13,275 nucleotides of DNA from contig PXSU01000067.1 of assembly GCA_003022745.1 (NCBI GenBank), positions 1 to 13,275 on the forward strand, given 5' to 3'. A model generated the notes under the pieces. The model worked only from the letters and a program-made list of their open reading frames with translations. It was not told the DNA's origin and ran no database searches. Shown one piece after another: positions 12,274 to 13,275 of the stretch. Numbering within the stretch: the stretch's first letter is position 1; each line of letters opens with the position of its first letter. The position numbers and the translations under genes were made by a program. The DNA comes from Halobacteriales archaeon SW_9_67_25 (GTDB lineage Archaea > Halobacteriota > Halobacteria > Halobacteriales > Haloarculaceae).

Positions 12274-13275
12274 CTACGTGGCCGTGCTCTCGATTTTGAC
12301 GACGTCGCCCTCGGCAAGTTCGTGGTCCTCTCCGATCCGGCGACCCTCGCGGGCGTCGACCGCGTAGAGGTACCCCTCGCCGATGTCCGAGTGAACCGCG
12401 TACGCGAGGTCGAGCGGCGTCGACCCGGCGGGAAGCAGGTGGGCGTCGGGCAAAACCGTCCCCTGGCCGTCGGTCCACCGCGTCTCGTTCTCGACGGGGT
12501 AGGCCGTGATGTGGTCAAGCACGTCGTAGACGACCGTGTCGAGCGCTCTCTGGACGCCAGTGGAACCCCAGTCGGCCATCACCCCGCGGATGCGTTCGAG
12601 CCCCTCGGCCTGGGAGTGGCTCACTTCGCCGACGATTTCGAAGTCGGGGTCGCCGGGATCGTAGGTGAGGACGCCCGACTCGGCGGCCCGCCGCAGGGCA
12701 AGTTCCCCCTCCGCCGTGGCGGGGACGACGGTGTCGGCGGCCTCCCCGAGGCGGTCGAGGTGCTCGCGTGGCGCCACGTCGGCCTTGTTGGCGACGACGA
12801 TGATGGGCAAGGTCCGTGCGCGCAGTTCGCTCGCGAGACGGTGGCGGTCGGCGTCGTCCCACGCCAGGGGGTCGGGACTGGCGCTCGACGGTCTCCCAGT
12901 TGCGGGTGAGGATGCTCGCCAGCCAGCGGTCCATCTCCTCCTCGACGAAGGCGATGTCCTCGACGGGGTCGTGCTCGCCCACTTCGACGGGTTCGCCCTC
13001 CGTGTCGGTCCCGCCCGAGGCGTCGACGACGTGGAGGATAGCGTCTGCGGTGGTGAGTTCGTCGAGAAACTGGTTGCCCAGCCCCCGCCCCTCGTGGGCA
13101 CCCGGGACCAGTCCCGCGACGTCCAGCAGTTCGACCGGGACGTACCGCTTGCCCTCGTGGCAGTTCTCCGCGTCACACCGCTGGTCGCGCTCCAGACAGG
13201 GACAGTCGGTGCGGACGTGGCTGACCCCGCGGTTGGGTTCGATGGTAGTAAAGGGGTAGTTGCCCACCTCGACGT
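12274..13275 (-). pseudogene. OBG-family GTPase (Ygr210/YchF branch, TGS domain), internal deletion and frameshift, 5' end outside window
   Basis: The gene enters from the right edge in one frame: VEVGNYPFTTIEPNRGVSHV, a four-Cys insert (13155-13208, CPC...C...C), LLDVAGLVPGAHEGRGLGNQ (G3 motif DVAG with the glycine-rich stretch), HVVDASGG and an EEEMDRWLASILTRNWETVE helix. Near 12871-12877 the frame changes, and the next frame runs PDPLAWDDADRHRLASEL, IIVVANKADVAP (G4 motif NKAD), VVPATAEGELALRRA and a C-terminal TGS domain ending in IGEGYLYAVDA, GEDHELAEGDVVKIESTAT. Both halves are excellent family sequence, but the stretch of roughly 35 residues normally between WESVERQS and DPIAWDD is missing, so the event is a deletion not divisible by three. 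Family members act on ribosomes or translation. The P-loop (G1) is beyond the window. The NKAD motif points to GTP, unlike the altered motif of bacterial YchF/OLA1. Either a fresh pseudogene or an assembly error. Confidence 0.85.

Overview
The window looks like chromosomal DNA from a haloarchaeon (class Halobacteria; the genus cannot be fixed from sequence alone). The DNA is GC-rich with strong third-position GC bias, the proteins are rich in Asp and Glu, and most genes have a T/A-rich TATA-like box about 27 bp before the start codon with no Shine-Dalgarno motif, as expected for leaderless archaeal transcripts. The gene families are typical haloarchaeal ones: a Cdc48/VAT-type AAA ATPase, RadB, an archaeal SurE, an archaeal Ygr210/YchF-branch GTPase, and a GNAT enzyme with a C-terminal zinc ribbon.

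Layout, left to right. 1-374 (-): 5' part of an FAD-linked oxidase of the D-lactate dehydrogenase/glycolate oxidase type. 459-2684 (-): Cdc48-type double AAA ATPase. A divergent promoter region leads to 2859-3284 (+), a small Usp-like protein, then 3365-4606 (+), LarC, for nickel-pincer cofactor biosynthesis. 4652-4906 (-): an 84-residue unknown protein, divergent from radB (5025-5714, +). surE (5740-6612, -) converges on radB. 6706-7287 and 7288-7845 (+): two abutting half-size MgtE-like membrane proteins. 7842-8445 (-): a decayed M28 metallopeptidase. 8585-9355 (+): a divergent NAD-kinase-fold protein. 9380-9838 and 9838-10869 (+): a four-helix membrane protein and a trans-3-hydroxy-L-proline dehydratase-like enzyme that overlap by one base. 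10887-11273 (-): a two-CBS-domain protein. 11298-12026 (-): a GNAT/zinc-ribbon protein. 12114-12205: a nested 92-bp palindrome. 12274 to the window end (-): an OBG-family GTPase interrupted by an internal deletion/frameshift.

Most of the window is ordinary housekeeping or metabolic haloarchaeal DNA, and I see no defence island, CRISPR array, complete insertion sequence, tRNA or rRNA gene. LarC (activation of lactate racemase) and the FAD-linked D-lactate dehydrogenase-like oxidase suggest a loose lactate theme, but they are on opposite strands with two genes between them. No stretch longer than 300 bases lacks a gene or gene remnant; the longest gap, 12027-12273, holds the GNAT promoter and the palindrome.

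The features most worth a second look are the dyad-symmetric 92-bp element, two conserved genes carrying internal deletions plus frameshifts, and the NAD-kinase-like protein with altered signature motifs. I do not see a convincing undescribed multi-gene system.
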